DNA of 64,000 bases. Origin: an uncultured Prevotella sp. (GTDB lineage: Bacteria; Bacteroidota; Bacteroidia; Bacteroidales; Bacteroidaceae). The translations under genes and the position numbers were made by a program. This document shows positions 6,354-15,265 of the stretch, piece by piece. The notes below the pieces were generated by a model. That model did no database searches and was not told where the DNA came from. It saw only the letters and a program-made list of their open reading frames with translations. The stretch is taken from contig URDM01000003.1 in NCBI GenBank assembly GCA_900546575.1, positions 6,918-70,917 of the forward strand, written 5' to 3'. Numbering within the stretch: position 1 is the stretch's first letter; every line of letters begins with the position of its first letter.

Positions 6354-9192
6354 TCTCAGTAAATATGTTGAGTTGTCCAGTCATTTCGTCTATCACCTGC
6401 TGTTGACTCTTGCCTGCATCGGGATCGAGGTTTTCGGGTTCTTCATCGGCAGCGTCGTCAGCCTCTTCATTCTCCGGTTCGGGGAATCGTGTAGGCTCCA
6501 GTTCCTTCACATCGGTTACTTCGAGCGTTGTCACACGTTTGCCCTTTGCCTTGAATCCCTTTACTGCTATGAATTCATCTGCATCTATTTCGAGTGGCGG
6601 ACGTTGCATGGTCGAGCCGTCGGGAGCCGTAGTCGGGGCATAGTCAACCTCCAGTCGGGGATAAACCGTATCTGTAAGCAGCACCAACCGGCTCTCCTGA
6701 TTCTCGCCGATGTAGTTCTGCGGGCGCTTGGTTGCCTCCATACGGAATCGCTTAAGATACAGATTGTTGTCGTTGTCGGCATCGTACAGCACGGCTGTCC
6801 ACACCTTGTCGGGGTCCCATTTCTCAATTATCTTAATGTTCGACTCATAATGGTTGTTGGCATCGAAGGTTGATATATAGAAGTTGCCGTCATCGAGTAC
6901 GACGAGTATTGAGTCGTCGTCGTAGAACTCACCGAGCAGTCTGCCGTGCTCGTCGTAGTTGAGTCGGTTGACATCGGGGTCGTACCACACCTTGCGACCG
7001 CCCAAAGTAGAGTGTCCATGACTCTTCAGACCGATGCGGTGGATGGGGTTTCGCGTCACGAGATTGCCCTTCGACGTGCGTCCCTTGATGCCTATTTCCG
7101 AGAAGTCCTTGTCGATGAATATTCGCTTCAGCTTCGGGTTGGCTTCGAGAGTCACCTTGATTACTTCCGCCTCGCCGTTGGGATTGGCTGTAAAATAGAG
7201 CACACGCGAGCCCGGAGTGCCCTGCGTGAGGTCGTAGTCCTTGCCCACCGTCATGGTAGGAACGAAGAAACGCTTGATGTAAGCGGGTCCGTTCTTGCCA
7301 TCGCGGTACACCACATTATATATAGTACGCTTGTCGTTGCGCTTGAAAACTTGTACATGCAGGATGTTCTTGCCCACAAATATCTTGTCGGCAGCGCGTA
7401 CCATCTTGTACTTTCCGTCCTTAAAGAACACTATTATGTCGTCGATATCGGAGCAGTTGCACACGAATTCGTCCTTCTTGAGGCCTGTTCCGATGAATCC
7501 TTCCTGTCGGTTGATGTAGAGTTTCTGGTTTGCCTCAACCACCTTCGAAGCCTCAATGGTGTCGAAGCTGCGTATCTCGGTGCGGCGCGGATGGTCCTTG
7601 CCATACTTGTCGCGTATGTATTCAAACCAGTGTATGGTGACGTCGGTCATGTGGGCGAGGTCGTACTCTATATCAGCAAGTTCTGCCTTGATGCGTGCTA
7701 TGAGTTCGTCGGCCTTGTCCTTGTTGTACTTCAGTATGCGCTGCATCTTGATTTCGAGCAGTCGCAGAATGTCGTCGCGAGTGATTTCACGGTGGAACGA
7801 GTACTCCACCATCTCCTGCTCCACTACGCCTTCAGCCGAATTCTTGGCAGAAGGCACCCGGAATATCTGGTTTTTGAACGGTTCGAGCTTTGAGTCGATG
7901 AAACTTACTACCTCGTCTTGCGACTTCGACTGCTCGAACTTCTTCTCCTTATATATACGCTCCTCAATGAAAATGCGCTCCAACGACGAGAAGAACAGCT
8001 GCTCTTCAAGTTCAGCCTTGCGTATGAGGAGCTCCTTGCGCAGCAGACCCATTGTGGTGTCGGTGCTGTGGCGCAGCACGTCGCTGACGGTGAGGAAGCA
8101 CGGCTTGTTGTCCTCGATGACACAGCAGTTGGGCGATATGTTTATCTCGCAGTCGGAGAAGGCGTACAATGCGTCGATAGTCTTGTCGCTCGACACGCCC
8201 GGAGCGAGGTGAACCTGAATCTCAACTTCGGCTGCCGTGTTGTCATCCACCTTCTTTGCCTTGATCTTTCCCTTGTCAATTGCCTTGAGAATTGAGTCGA
8301 TGAGCGTTGTGGTAGTCTTCGAATAGGGTATCTCGCGTATGACGATGGTCTTCTGGTCGAGCTTCTCTATCTTGGCGCGAACCTTTATCATGCCTCCACG
8401 CTGGCCGTCGTTGTATTTTGCCACGTCAACCGATCCGCCTGTAGGGAAGTCGGGATACAATTGGAATTCCTCGCCACGCAAGTAGTGAATGGCTGCATCG
8501 CATATCTCAACGAGGTTGTGCGGCATAATCTTCGAGCTAAGTCCTACGGCAATACCCTCCGCTCCCTGAGCCAGAAGCAGCGGAAACTTGGCAGGCAGCG
8601 TTATCGGTTCCTTGTTGCGTCCGTCGTACGAGAGCTGCCAGTCGGTAGTCTTGGGATTGAAAACCACGTCGAGTGCAAACTTCGAAAGGCGTGCCTCGAT
8701 GTATCGTGGAGCCGCAGCACGGTCGCCGGTGAGTATGTTTCCCCAGTTACCCTGGCAGTCTACGAGCAAGTCCTTCTGTCCCATCTGCACCAGAGCGTCG
8801 CCTATCGAGGCGTCACCGTGCGGATGGAACTGCATGGTATGGCCCACAATGTTTGCCACCTTGTTGAAGCGGCCGTCGTCCATACGCTTCATCGAGTGGA
8901 GTATGCGTCGCTGCACGGGTTTCAGTCCGTCCTCGATGTGTGGCACGGCACGTTCAAGTATGACGTACGAGGCATAGTCGAGGAACCAGTTCTGATACAT
9001 ACCGCTCAGATGATGAACGGCAGAAGCGTCAAAACGGTTCACCGGCTTATAGTCGGAATGACTGGTTGGAGCCGACGTATCGGCAGCAGCGTCGTCGCCG
9101 CCAGACTCGATGTCGTTGTCTGAAGTGGCTTCGTCGTTGGGCTGTACGTTGTCCTTTGTTATCTCTTCGTTGTCTTTTATCTCGTCGTCCAT
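6340..9192 (-). CDS. parC: DNA topoisomerase IV subunit A (GyrA/ParC family)
   Basis: This 950-residue type IIA topoisomerase A subunit makes the DNA break and re-ligation for decatenation, working with ParE. After an acidic, low-complexity N-terminal tail (1-45) come LERAVPHIEDGLKPVQRRIL, the quinolone-determining stretch HPHGDASIGDAL (about 123-134) and the catalytic Tyr164 in AAAPRYIEARL. A tower/coiled-coil domain follows, and then a degenerate beta-pinwheel C-terminal domain without a GyrA box. Lack of the GyrA box, and the Bacteroidetes layout, favour ParC over GyrA. A near-perfect promoter lies 56 bp upstream of the start codon. The last codons overlap the next gene. Confidence 0.9.
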   Translation of the reverse strand: MDDEIKDNEEITKDNVQPNDEATSDNDIESGGDDAAADTSAPTSHSDYKPVNRFDASAVHHLSGMYQNWFLDYASYVILERAVPHIEDGLKPVQRRILHSMKRMDDGRFNKVANIVGHTMQFHPHGDASIGDALVQMGQKDLLVDCQGNWGNILTGDRAAAPRYIEARLSKFALDVVFNPKTTDWQLSYDGRNKEPITLPAKFPLLLAQGAEGIAVGLSSKIMPHNLVEICDAAIHYLRGEEFQLYPDFPTGGSVDVAKYNDGQRGGMIKVRAKIEKLDQKTIVIREIPYSKTTTTLIDSILKAIDKGKIKAKKVDDNTAAEVEIQVHLAPGVSSDKTIDALYAFSDCEINISPNCCVIEDNKPCFLTVSDVLRHSTDTTMGLLRKELLIRKAELEEQLFFSSLERIFIEERIYKEKKFEQSKSQDEVVSFIDSKLEPFKNQIFRVPSAKNSAEGVVEQEMVEYSFHREITRDDILRLLEIKMQRILKYNKDKADELIARIKAELADIEYDLAHMTDVTIHWFEYIRDKYGKDHPRRTEIRSFDTIEASKVVEANQKLYINRQEGFIGTGLKKDEFVCNCSDIDDIIVFFKDGKYKMVRAADKIFVGKNILHVQVFKRNDKRTIYNVVYRDGKNGPAYIKRFFVPTMTVGKDYDLTQGTPGSRVLYFTANPNGEAEVIKVTLEANPKLKRIFIDKDFSEIGIKGRTSKGNLVTRNPIHRIGLKSHGHSTLGGRKVWYDPDVNRLNYDEHGRLLGEFYDDDSILVVLDDGNFYISTFDANNHYESNIKIIEKWDPDKVWTAVLYDADNDNNLYLKRFRMEATKRPQNYIGENQESRLVLLTDTVYPRLEVDYAPTTAPDGSTMQRPPLEIDADEFIAVKGFKAKGKRVTTLEVTDVKELEPTRFPEPENEEADDAADEEPENLDPDAGKSQQQVIDEMTGQLNIFTENADL

Positions 9193-9247
9193 ATATTGCC
9201 GTAGTGGGTTTTTATTGTAAGTTGGGAATAAAAATTCAGTTGACTCG

Positions 9248-9278
9248 CAAAAGTACGAAAAAAAAGTGAAAAGTCAAA
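9248..9278 (-). promoter_or_regulatory. parC promoter, full Bacteroidetes consensus
   Basis: On the minus strand it reads TTTG (9278-9275), 19 bases, then TACTTTTG (9255-9248). This matches TTTG-N19-TAnnTTTG exactly and puts the transcription start about 50 bases before the parC ATG. Confidence 0.85.
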
Positions 9279-9335
9279 ATATAATGTACGTGTAACTTTG
9301 GGCGTAATGTTTTTTTGCATTTCAGTCAGCTTCGT

Positions 9336-9360
9336 TTTGCCATATAATTGATAACTTTGC
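9336..9360 (+). promoter_or_regulatory. Promoter of the Ca2+-type ATPase
   Basis: TAACTTTG at 9352-9359 matches the -7 box. TTTG at 9336-9339 is closer than the ideal 19-base gap, so the -33 part is weak. The box argues for the ATG at 9393 as the start, since the in-frame TTG at 9348 would lie inside the promoter. Confidence 0.65.
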
Positions 9361-9392
9361 ACATTGTGAACGTTAACATCAACAATAACATT

Positions 9393-12122
9393 ATGGAATC
9401 CAAACATCATTACACCGGTCTCACCGCCCGAGAGGTTGCCCAGAGCCGCTCGAAGTATGGCGAGAACGTGCTAACCCCGCCCGCCAAGGCTCCGCTTTGG
9501 CTACAATTCTTAGACAAATTCCGCGACCCGCTCATCATCATTCTGCTCATTGCCGGCGCTCTCTCGATACTTATCTCGTGCTACGAATACTTCGGTCTGG
9601 GCGACGGACCTACGGTTTTCTTCGAGCCGGTGGGCATTTTCGTGGCTATAATGCTGGCTACGGGACTGTCGTTCTACTTTGAATATCAGGCCGACAAGGA
9701 GTTTGCCATACTCAACAAGGTGAACGACGACGAGCCGGTGGAGGTGATTCGCGATTCAAACACGACCCTGATACCGCGCCGCGAGGTCGTTGTGGGCGAC
9801 ATAGTGGTGATAAACACGGGCGAGGAGATTCCTGCCGACGGCGAACTGATTGAAGCCACGCTGCTGAACGTCGACGAATCGACGCTGACGGGCGAACCTA
9901 TGTGCGCCAAAACGACCGTTGCAAGCGAGTTTGACAGCCAGGCTACGTTCCCGTCCAACCATGTCATGAAGGGAACCAAGGTGATGGAGGGACACGGCAT
10001 AATGCGTGTGCTTGCCACAGGCGACCATACGGAGCAGGGAAAGGTGTTCGAGGCGGTGCAGATAGACAATTCGGTGAAGACTCCGCTCGACGAACAGCTC
10101 GACGGACTGGGCAGGCTCGTGGCAAAACTGAGCTACTGCGTAGGTGCCGGCATCATCATAGGCCGCATCCTGATGTACTTCCTTTCGCCCTCGTACGAGC
10201 AGTTCCATCTGCTGCCATTCATAGCCTACCTGCTGCAGACGCTCATGATAGCCGTCACACTGGTTGTGGTTTCGGTGCCCGAGGGTCTGCCTATGGCGGT
10301 GACGTTGAGTCTGGCGTACAGCATGCGACGCATGCTCAAGACCAACAATCTCGTGCGAAAGATGCACGCATGCGAAACCATGGGTGCTACGACGGTGATA
10401 TGCACCGACAAGACGGGCACGCTGACGCAGAACCAGATGCGTGTGGACGACGTCCAACTGTACGGCGTAAGCCCTAACAGTTCGGCTGTGGCGGAGTCAA
10501 TGGCGCTAAACTCTACCGCACAGCTCGACTTCACCGACCCCGACAGCCCCTCCGTGCTCGGCAATCCTACCGAGGGTGCGCTGCTGCTGTGGCTCTACGA
10601 GCACGGCACGGACTACCGTGAGCTGCGCGACTGTTCTACCGTCGTCGACCAGTTGCCTTTCAACACCGAGCGGAAGTATATGGCTACCGTGGTAGACTCG
10701 GCTCTGATGCCCGGCAAACGTATTCTGTACGTCAAGGGCGCACCCGAAATCGTGTTCGGAATGTGCCACACCATGGGCGAAGGCGCAACTCGTGAACGCA
10801 TTGAAACCCAACTACTCGACTATCAGAACCATGCCATGCGCACACTGGGTTTTGCATTCCAGATACTCGACAAGGGCGATGTTGCCATCAGCAACGGCAG
10901 AGTCACAGCTACACGACTGCACTTCATAGGCATAACGGCTATTGCCGACCCCGTGCGCAGCGACGTGCCGGATGCCATCAAGGAGTGTCTTGACGCAGGA
11001 ATAAACATCAAGATTGTCACCGGCGACACTCCCGCCACAGCACGTGAGATAGGCCGGCAGATAGGACTATGGACCCCTGACGACTCCGACCGTAACATAA
11101 TGACCGGACCGGAGTTTGCCGCCCTGACTGACGAACAGCTGCTACAGCGTGTGCCCGAACTCAAGATTATAGCCCGCGCACGACCCATGGACAAGAAGCG
11201 GCTCGTCGAAACGCTGCAACGACTCAACCATGTTGTGGCTGTGACGGGCGACGGAACCAACGACGCCCCTGCCCTGCGGGCCGCGCACGTGGGCCTGTCG
11301 ATGGGCGACGGAACATCGGTGGCTAAGGAAGCATCTGACATTACCATCATCGACAACTCGTTCTCATCTATCGGCAAGGCTGTGATGTGGGGACGCTCGT
11401 TGTATCAGAACATACAACGTTTCCTCCTCTTCCAGCTCACCGTCAACGTTACGGCGTGTCTAATAGTGCTCATCGGAGCCTTCATGGGCACCGAGTCGCC
11501 GCTCACAGTGACGCAGATGCTGTGGATAAATCTGATTATGGACACCTTCGCAGCCATGGCTCTGGCGTCGTTGCCGCCGTCGGAGAGCGTGATGCACGAC
11601 CGTCCGCGCGACCGCCACGCCTTCATTCTGACACGCCCCATGTACGGCGAGATTGTAGGAGTGGGCGCACTGTTCTTCGTGTTGCTGTTCTTCTTCCTGC
11701 TGGTGTTCAAGCATACCGATGTAGACAGCCTCAGCGACATGCTCTCGTTCAACTATTTGCAGATATTCGCAGGCCTTGGCACGCTGACGTTCTGGACCGA
11801 GGGACACCTCACGGCATACGAACTGACGCTGCTGTTCACCATATTTGTCATGACCCACTTCTTCTATCTGTTCAACGCACGCGCCTTCGAGACGGGACGT
11901 TCGGCGCTCCACTTCGGCGGATGCAAGGGTCTGCTCACCATCGTTGTGATAATATTCGCAGGACAGGTGCTGATGGTTGAGACTCCGATACTGCAAGACT
12001 TCTTCAACGTAGTGAGCCTCTCGCTGAAGGATTGGGTGGCAATCATCATCGGTTCGAGCCTCGTGCTGTGGGTGCGCGAGGCTTGGCATCTCGCCAAAGC
12101 AGGCTGCTGCGCACGCAGATAA
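9393..12122 (+). CDS. Calcium-translocating P-type (P2B/PMCA-like) ATPase
   Basis: This 909-residue inner-membrane pump exports Ca2+ or a similar cation. It has an N-terminal helical region, membrane pair M1-M2 (about 45-100), the actuator domain, and VVVSVPEGLPMAVTLSLAYS (M4, with the PEGL ion site). CTDKTGTLTQNQM follows, with the phosphorylated Asp at 339. The P-domain motifs TGD and GDGTNDAPALRAAHVGLSMG and six C-terminal membrane spans complete it. The actuator loop reads TGEP where TGES is usual. The start at 9393 is chosen from the promoter position and the clean N-terminus MESKHHYTGL. The gene is divergent from parC and ends in a strong terminator. Confidence 0.93.
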   Translation: MESKHHYTGLTAREVAQSRSKYGENVLTPPAKAPLWLQFLDKFRDPLIIILLIAGALSILISCYEYFGLGDGPTVFFEPVGIFVAIMLATGLSFYFEYQADKEFAILNKVNDDEPVEVIRDSNTTLIPRREVVVGDIVVINTGEEIPADGELIEATLLNVDESTLTGEPMCAKTTVASEFDSQATFPSNHVMKGTKVMEGHGIMRVLATGDHTEQGKVFEAVQIDNSVKTPLDEQLDGLGRLVAKLSYCVGAGIIIGRILMYFLSPSYEQFHLLPFIAYLLQTLMIAVTLVVVSVPEGLPMAVTLSLAYSMRRMLKTNNLVRKMHACETMGATTVICTDKTGTLTQNQMRVDDVQLYGVSPNSSAVAESMALNSTAQLDFTDPDSPSVLGNPTEGALLLWLYEHGTDYRELRDCSTVVDQLPFNTERKYMATVVDSALMPGKRILYVKGAPEIVFGMCHTMGEGATRERIETQLLDYQNHAMRTLGFAFQILDKGDVAISNGRVTATRLHFIGITAIADPVRSDVPDAIKECLDAGINIKIVTGDTPATAREIGRQIGLWTPDDSDRNIMTGPEFAALTDEQLLQRVPELKIIARARPMDKKRLVETLQRLNHVVAVTGDGTNDAPALRAAHVGLSMGDGTSVAKEASDITIIDNSFSSIGKAVMWGRSLYQNIQRFLLFQLTVNVTACLIVLIGAFMGTESPLTVTQMLWINLIMDTFAAMALASLPPSESVMHDRPRDRHAFILTRPMYGEIVGVGALFFVLLFFFLLVFKHTDVDSLSDMLSFNYLQIFAGLGTLTFWTEGHLTAYELTLLFTIFVMTHFFYLFNARAFETGRSALHFGGCKGLLTIVVIIFAGQVLMVETPILQDFFNVVSLSLKDWVAIIIGSSLVLWVREAWHLAKAGCCARR

Positions 12123-12200
12123 AACAATTACAACATTTGCAAATAAAGCGTTAAAGATGGTCTAAAACGTCCACTCCAACGCCATATTTCATTGATAAAG

Positions 12201-12241
12201 AGCCATTAAGCGACTGAAAATTATCGCTTAATGGCTTTTTT
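12201..12241 (+). terminator. Terminator after the Ca2+-type ATPase
   Basis: A perfect 13-bp stem (AGCCATTAAGCGA, 12201-12213, with its complement at 12224-12236) is followed by TTTTT. Confidence 0.9.
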
Positions 12242-12244
12242 GAT

Positions 12245-12252
12245 TAACTTTG
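12245..12252 (+). promoter_or_regulatory. -7 box for the secreted Ig-like protein gene
   Basis: TAACTTTG lies right after the previous terminator. If used, it gives a leader of about 225 nt that contains the whole palindrome array B. No clear -33 element is seen. Confidence 0.5.
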
Positions 12253-12313
12253 CATGTCAATAGATTTTCGATATTAAAACAGTGTAATTACGACGAAATA
12301 ACAGTGCTCCGAA

Positions 12314-12423
12314 AAATGTAGTCCTTTTGCATTGCAAAAGGGGTACTTTTGGGATGCAAAAGGAGTCCTTTTGGAGAGCAAAAGGAGCCCTTTTACAGGC
12401 CAAAAGGAGTACATTTGAAAAGC
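12314..12423. repeat. 22-bp palindrome array B (5 units), inside a probable 5' leader
   Basis: Units start at 12314, 12336, 12358, 12380 and 12402, with the consensus AAAAGGAGTCCTTTT plus a 7-bp spacer often ending in GC. It ends 59 bp before the ATG at 12483. Confidence 0.85.
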
Positions 12424-12482
12424 GTCGGTTTTTGCATGAGATTTTCAGAAATAATAAAAATAAAAAATCAACAAATAAAATT

Positions 12483-14336
12483 ATGACAAAACATCTACGT
12501 TTAATGTTTGTAGCAATGCTGACGATAGCATGCTCATTGATAGGTAAAGCCGCCGAGGACGCCACCTACAAACTCGTAACTGACGCTTCGGAACTCAAAA
12601 ACGGTGACGTTGTTGTTATTGCTTCGGGAACGAACGCAATGGGAGCAGTAAATTCTAAGGGTACAAAAATCGACCCCGTTCAGGTTACTATCACTGACGG
12701 CATTCTCAAATATACAAAAGGATTGGGCGAAACCATTCTTGAAAGCAATGGAAATAACTGGTATTTGAAGTTTAATGGTCAGTATATTTCGTATCAAGGA
12801 GGTTTGAGTGCAAATGTAGAAATGCTAAATTCAGCCAGTGACAAATGTATTTTTAATATTCCTATAGACAAAGAAGGCAAAGCAAGTCTTTACAATAATA
12901 GCTTTAAATATTACCTAAGTTTTGGCAAAGGCCCTTTTGACAATGGCAAAAGCTTTGGCTATTATTCATCTAACAGTAATGTACAAATATACAAGAAACA
13001 AGTTGTAGAAAGCGGTGTCAAATTTACAAATATTTCAGCCAAAGCTGACCTCAACGGATACAACGGTGAGGCTGTAGCCTACGGACAATTAGAAAATCCC
13101 AACAACTTGCCCATTACGTACACAAGTTCAAACCCATACGTAGCAACTGTTGACGCAAATGGTAAAGTAACGCTTAAATCTTGGGGCAAGACAACAATCA
13201 CAGCCTCATACCCAGGCAACGACCAGTATAAGCCAGCTACAACTTCATATGAACTCAACGTTATAAATTCGAATGAAGACTACGAAGAGAGATATGTAGA
13301 ATTCGTATCTGGTACTGATAAGGGTACAACAGGAACTACTGCTGGCGGTTTTATTTCTGACGAAATCAGCAAAGACGGAGTTAAAGTACATTGCAGCCGT
13401 GCTTCATTCGCCAACAATCCCTATCGCTTCAATGGTTCAAGTACATCTACTATATCTGTAGAAAAGGGCAACATCGTACGCATTGAAATAGTAGGCGACG
13501 GATTGACAAAACTCGAAAAGAATGGTGAGGGAGAATACGACATTACCAATAATAATATTGTATGGACTGGTTCAGCTAAGAGCGTATCATTCAAGAACAA
13601 TAAAGATATGGCAAACTACGCTGCTGTTACCAACATTCGCGTTTACGTAGAATACCCCAACGTTAAGACCTTCGAGTATAACGAGAACAAAGATAACAAC
13701 ATTGAGACTTGGGAGAATTCAGACATCACCCTTAACCGCACCCTTGTAGCCAACAAGTGGAACACTCTTTGCGTTCCGTTCGCCATAAACGAGGAAGAGA
13801 TAAAGGCAAACTTCGGCGAAGGCACACTCGTAGAGAAGTTTGAGGCAGTCAACGGCAATACCGTTAACTTCGCTGACGCTACAAGCATTGAGCCGGGCGT
13901 GCCCTACCTCATCAAGCCTACTGTTGCCGGCACAACCTACACATTCAACGGTAAGGACGTAATCGCTGACGCTCCGAAGGTTGAAGGCAACGACGACGTG
14001 ACATTCCAGGGCATCTATTCGCCCACCGACATAACCAAAAACGGCACCGTTAAGGCAGCCGGCGTTACCGAAGGCGGAAAGGTTCTGTTTGTAAATGCAG
14101 GCTCTCAGACCAAGGCATTCCGCTGCTTCTTCACCATCAGCGACAACACCTCTATCACCCCCGCAATGCTCAAGGTAAGCATCAAGGGTGTTGAGACAGC
14201 CATCAACTCAATCGTTATGGGCAACAGCAACGCCACTGACAACGCCATATACAACCTCCAGGGACAGCGCGTCAACGGCAATTCGCTGACCAAGGGCATA
14301 TACATCAAGAACGGAAAGAAGTTTGCTGTGAAATAA
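12483..14336 (+). CDS. Secreted Ig-like (BIG2-type) protein with C-terminal sorting-like tail
   Basis: This 617-residue protein has a signal peptide (MTKHLRLMFVAMLTIACSL..., cut near residue 24). An Ig-like domain at about 180-265 carries the typical TSSNPYVATVDANGKVTLKS. An unassigned beta-rich part and a region with NKWNTLCVPFAINEEEI follow, the latter common in Prevotella surface proteins. The tail IYNLQGQRV...GIYIKNGKKF resembles the beta-sandwich C-terminal signals of type IX secretion substrates. The reading frame is open back to 12327, but that extension is only translated palindrome array, so the ATG at 12483 is preferred. It is probably cell-surface or exported. Its ligand is unknown. 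Confidence 0.82.
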   Translation: MTKHLRLMFVAMLTIACSLIGKAAEDATYKLVTDASELKNGDVVVIASGTNAMGAVNSKGTKIDPVQVTITDGILKYTKGLGETILESNGNNWYLKFNGQYISYQGGLSANVEMLNSASDKCIFNIPIDKEGKASLYNNSFKYYLSFGKGPFDNGKSFGYYSSNSNVQIYKKQVVESGVKFTNISAKADLNGYNGEAVAYGQLENPNNLPITYTSSNPYVATVDANGKVTLKSWGKTTITASYPGNDQYKPATTSYELNVINSNEDYEERYVEFVSGTDKGTTGTTAGGFISDEISKDGVKVHCSRASFANNPYRFNGSSTSTISVEKGNIVRIEIVGDGLTKLEKNGEGEYDITNNNIVWTGSAKSVSFKNNKDMANYAAVTNIRVYVEYPNVKTFEYNENKDNNIETWENSDITLNRTLVANKWNTLCVPFAINEEEIKANFGEGTLVEKFEAVNGNTVNFADATSIEPGVPYLIKPTVAGTTYTFNGKDVIADAPKVEGNDDVTFQGIYSPTDITKNGTVKAAGVTEGGKVLFVNAGSQTKAFRCFFTISDNTSITPAMLKVSIKGVETAINSIVMGNSNATDNAIYNLQGQRVNGNSLTKGIYIKNGKKFAVK

Positions 14337-14394
14337 ACTACCGTCGCATACGGCACTCTGAATAATCAAAAACTTAGAGTGTCCGACAAACGAC

Positions 14395-14423
14395 AGGAGG
14401 CTATGGCGTCCCCGCCATAGCCT
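14395..14423. repeat. Two-arm hairpin repeat, half copy
   Basis: Only the left arm (AGGAGGCTATGGCGTCCCCG then CCATAGCC) is present, between the secreted-protein gene and the 63-residue gene. As RNA it would form a 10-bp stem with a 4-nt loop. Confidence 0.7.
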
Positions 14424-14473
14424 AAGCAAGCTAACATTACAAATTACAGACATCAATAAATCAACTCAACAAA

Positions 14474-14665
14474 ATGAAAAAGAAATCATATACAGCACCT
14501 CAGTCAGAGGTAATAGCTATCGACACAATCATGCCTATAGCTGCATCAGGAGTGGTCAACGACAGCGAAGGCAACGGTAAAGTTGAAATAATACTGCCCG
14601 ACGGCGGCAATAAAATCGACCAGGGTGCGCTCACGTCGCTCGACGACCCGCATCTGTGGGATTAA
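14474..14665 (+). CDS. Small peptide gene, 63 residues, unknown function
   Basis: The protein begins MKKKSYTAPQSEVIAIDT, a pattern I associate with very short Bacteroidales proteins (basic start, YxxPxxxV, then a hydrophobic patch). The middle is IMPIAASGV and the rest is acidic and Gly/Asp/Asn rich (DSEGNGK, LPDGGNK, SLDDPHLWD). It has no classical signal peptide, membrane span or Cys. It lies 137 bp after the secreted Ig-like gene and shares the terminator that follows, so the two may be one transcript. A precursor peptide or small surface-associated protein is possible, but no function can be assigned. Confidence 0.6.
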   Translation: MKKKSYTAPQSEVIAIDTIMPIAASGVVNDSEGNGKVEIILPDGGNKIDQGALTSLDDPHLWD

Positions 14666-14683
14666 CAAAATATCCATACACGC

Positions 14684-14727
14684 AAAAGAGGCTGTTTCGG
14701 TATTGTCCGAAACAGCCTCTTCTTATT
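14684..14727. terminator. Bidirectional terminator between convergent transcripts
   Basis: A perfect 14-bp stem (AGAGGCTGTTTCGG, 14687-14700, with 14707-14720) has a 6-nt loop. T-rich sequence (TCTTATTTT) follows on the plus strand and TTTTG on the minus strand. It ends the 63-residue gene and could end a minus-strand transcript from the promoter at 15370-15400. Confidence 0.85.
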
Positions 14728-14814
14728 TTAAAAATATTATTTTCCCATTTAATTAGCCCGACCTCATTGCGTTTTGACTTGCGCTCCGTCTTGCCTCTGT
14801 GGGAGGACAAACGA

Positions 14815-14892
14815 TCATTTACCGTTGCCTTCTCCCCACATTCCTATTGCAGCACTGGCTGCGAATAGGGTCATCATCATTGTCATCAACAT
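14815..14892 (-). CDS. Possible 25-residue peptide at the 3' end of the orphan transcript
   Basis: The ORF reads MLMTMMMTLFAASAAIGMWG then EGNGK and a TGA stop. It is short and hydrophobic, like a single membrane or signal segment. AAAGGTAAAAAGGTT just before the ATG is purine-rich, but no more so than the rest of the leader. The stop codon before it in frame is 16 codons upstream. It could be a real small protein or chance. Confidence 0.35.
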   Translation of the reverse strand: MLMTMMMTLFAASAAIGMWGEGNGK

Positions 14893-15146
14893 AACCTTTT
14901 TACCTTTAAAACCATTAAACCTATTAACTTCCAATACCTTTTACTTTCTACCTATTGACTTCTCTTTACCTATTGACCAGACTTTACCTATTGTCTTTGT
15001 TATCCTTTCTATGCAATCTTTTGTCTTTACCTTTGACTTTACCTATCTTCTTGTTATCCCTTAATGCAATCCTCTGTATTTACCTTCTTGCTAATACTTA
15101 CTAATCATTGTGTTGTTATCTGAATCAATCACTTTCTACCTTTTCA

Positions 15147-15265
15147 AGTCATCCTAATCTTTATTACCTTCTTTCTGAGTCATCCTGATCTTTATTACCT
15201 TTCTGAAGTCATCCTTATCTTTATACCTTCTATCAAGTCATCCTAATCCTTTACCTTCTCTTTGA
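15147..15265 (-). repeat. Degenerate 29-31 bp tandem repeat with AGGATGACT
   Basis: AGTCATCC on the plus strand recurs at 15147, 15178, 15207 and 15236. Each unit also holds an AGGTAATAAAGAT-like part on the minus strand. It is the most regular section of the AGG-rich leader. Confidence 0.65.

Noticed and set aside
6946..7893. 315-codon plus-strand ORF inside parC
   Set aside because: It is antisense to conserved parC codons, with no motif or separate promoter.
9348..9392. TTG start of the Ca2+-type ATPase
   Set aside because: It lies inside the promoter -7 region; the ATG at 9393 gives a normal N-terminus.
12327..12482. N-terminal extension of the secreted Ig-like protein
   Set aside because: These 52 codons are translated palindrome array B. 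A proper signal peptide starts at the ATG at 12483.
15178..15243. Mini-ORFs ATGACTTGA and similar in the AGGATGACT repeats
   Set aside because: Each has two to nine codons and the ATG is directly preceded by AGG with no spacing for a ribosome site; translation is unlikely.
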